Positions 62,875 through 64,000 of a DNA stretch of 64,000 nt are shown here, piece after piece. The position numbers and the translations under genes were made by a program. A model generated the notes under the pieces. It was not told the origin of the DNA and did not search any database. It saw only the letters and a list, made by a program, of their open reading frames with translations. Location of the stretch: positions 1 to 64,000 of the forward strand of contig JBLKOM010000008.1 in assembly GCA_047602755.1 (NCBI GenBank). Reading direction: 5' to 3'. Position 1 is the stretch's first letter, and each line of letters opens with the position of its first letter. The DNA is from JACJVV01 sp047602755 (lineage in GTDB: Archaea > Nanobdellota > Nanobdellia > Woesearchaeales > JACJVV01).

Positions 62875-64000
62875 CTATTCAATAACTACGCGCTCAACCT
62901 CTGGAGGTTCTAAATCATAAACCACTATTAATGGAAGCTTAGCCTCATAATTAGCACTATTTCTTACTGAGATTATTAACTCATATCTATCCAATTGTCC
63001 TTCAATTAAAGATTCTAATAAAACTGTATTTTTAAATCTAGTACCATCAGGATAAAATGATAGATTAGCCTTACGTATTGACACAAACTCTGAATTAACC
63101 AATTTCCTAAGATCATATTCAGCCTCGATAATTGGTGATAAAGTTTCAATAAACCCTTCTATATCAAATGAACTAATATTCGTCCTAATTTGTGAAGTAG
63201 GAACAATACCTGAATAAGAATAAACTGGTGATTCTAAAATAATAGATGGAACCTCTCTGCTTATAGTAAAACTACCTTGATCAGATTGTCCTTCATTATT
63301 AAATTCATCAACTACATGAATCTCCCAAGTATAATCTCCATCTGGAAGAGCATTAGAAATAGTAAATGTAAAATTACCAATACCAGTTATCGGATCACCA
63401 CGTACAAAACCTTTTGTACCAGTTATAATACTTCCAAACTGATTCTTCAAAATGATATCAGATTTATCAAGATTTAATCCTGCTCCAAATGAAGTCTCAA
63501 CATAAGCAACTAATGTTCTATTGTTAATAGACTGTAGTAAAGCATTTTTCTCTGGATATAATCCTCTAATTACAGGCCTTGTATTTTCACCATCATAATA
63601 AATATCAATTGAAGACATATTAGTATTTCCAGCTTTATCAATGGCTGATGCAGAAATAACATTTTTACCTTTATCTAAAAAGACATCAAAACTAGCTGTG
63701 CCTGTAGTTGTATAAGTATCCTCAATTACTAAATTATCATTAATATAAATTGAAACAGTTGACAAAGGCTCAGTCCTTAATTGAACTACTATTTTATCCA
63801 CATTAAATACATCATTATTATTAGGATAAGTAATATCTATAAACGGGATTGTATAATCTGCCTTAACTGAAATCATTTTCTCAGAAGGTGAAATACCAGA
63901 AGCAACACAAACAACCTTAAAATTATAAATTATATTTTCATTTAATTCAAGATTATTAAACACTTGTACATTTAAATTATAATTATATTGTGAGTTAATT
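62875..64000 (-). CDS. Ig-like surface protein (N-terminus beyond window)
   Basis: The frame is open from the stop at 62875-62877 to the right edge with no stop, so the start lies outside; the apparent GTG at 63963 is internal. At least 375 residues of repeated Ig-like beta-sandwich: ITYPNNNDVFNVDKI, GKNVISASAIDKAGNTN, DGDYTWEIHVVDEFNN, then a final ELIISVRNSANYEAKL domain. No Cys-rich module in the visible part. 13 bp upstream of the next gene, so one transcript. Confidence 0.78.
   Translation of the reverse strand, partial: INSQYNYNLNVQVFNNLELNENIIYNFKVVCVASGISPSEKMISVKADYTIPFIDITYPNNNDVFNVDKIVVQLRTEPLSTVSIYINDNLVIEDTYTTTGTASFDVFLDKGKNVISASAIDKAGNTNMSSIDIYYDGENTRPVIRGLYPEKNALLQSINNRTLVAYVETSFGAGLNLDKSDIILKNQFGSIITGTKGFVRGDPITGIGNFTFTISNALPDGDYTWEIHVVDEFNNEGQSDQGSFTISREVPSIILESPVYSYSGIVPTSQIRTNISSFDIEGFIETLSPIIEAEYDLRKLVNSEFVSIRKANLSFYPDGTRFKNTVLLESLIEGQLDRYELIISVRNSANYEAKLPLIVVYDLEPPEVERVVIE

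Noticed and set aside
63961..63963. GTG start of the Ig-like protein
   Set aside because: The frame stays open to the window edge upstream of it and no ribosome site precedes it, so the start is outside.
45495..64000. Known type IV pilus or archaellum operon
   Set aside because: No archaellin-like conserved helix sequence, FlaI/PilB ATPase, FlaJ/PilC platform or FlaK peptidase is encoded; only the signal-and-helix plan is shared.
1..64000. Insertion sequences, integrases, rRNA genes or a replication origin
   Set aside because: No transposase or integrase motif, no rRNA and no Orc1/Cdc6 gene with origin repeats was seen.

Overview
The window is strongly AT-rich and archaeal. The rpsM-rpsD-rpsK-rpoD-rpl18e-rpl13-rps9-rpoN order, RadA, a Hef helicase-nuclease, RPA, archaeal-type TyrRS and TrpRS, an SRP RNA with an archaeal-looking closing helix, and TATA boxes about 26 bp upstream of many genes all point that way. 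Many genes look leaderless; others carry GGTGAT or GAGG Shine-Dalgarno sites. Short lineage-specific proteins, bacterial-type LeuRS and DAHP synthases, and a large share of small membrane-anchored surface proteins suggest a DPANN archaeon, perhaps Woesearchaeota or Pacearchaeota. That placement is inference from content, not a phylogeny.

Layout. 1-6 kb (minus): two large surface or membrane proteins, one running off the left edge with 504-bp and 201-bp tandem repeats, the other with 222-bp repeats and a Pro-rich tail. 6-10.7 kb (minus): a MacB/LolCDE-like ABC module (ATPase, COG1361-like membrane protein, two FtsX-type permeases). 10.8-13.1 kb (plus): two paralogous membrane-anchored proteins, a class I methyltransferase and a membrane protein. 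13.1-17.8 kb (minus): CARF-like protein, TyrRS, two class I DAHP synthases (one behind a structured leader), and a COG1325-like RNA-binding protein. 17.8-20.9 kb: presenilin/SPP-type protease, degenerate metallo-beta-lactamase-fold protein, an unknown, and an XRE regulator with a DUF3796-like membrane protein. 21.0-21.3 kb: SRP RNA. 21.4-31.7 kb: O-antigen-ligase-like TPR protein, membrane-anchored FKBP, TrpRS, HAD phosphatase, bacterial-type LeuRS, an HExxH protein. 31.7-35.7 kb: ribosomal/RNA polymerase operon. 35.9-45.4 kb: ncRNA candidate, PRC-barrel, TraB, an S2P-like pseudoprotease, MBL hydrolase, Hef, TRAM, RadA, a small RadA neighbour, YdjM-like protein and RPA.

45.5-64 kb (minus) is the most interesting part: about 20 consecutive genes, nearly all starting with a short basic stretch (KK/KR), a small residue, often an acidic residue near +4/+5, and one hydrophobic helix. 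That is the layout of class III (type IV pilin-like) signal peptides. Six of them are small Cys-rich proteins ending in a vicinal Cys-Cys, and there are two tiny leaderless proteins not detectable by a 60-residue cutoff. Upstream lie a 964-residue surface protein with Cys-rich and thrombospondin-3-like calcium repeats plus a cytoplasmic tail, and an Ig-like protein running off the right edge. No assembly ATPase, platform protein or prepilin peptidase is in the window. I read this locus as a candidate multi-subunit envelope structure of undescribed function.
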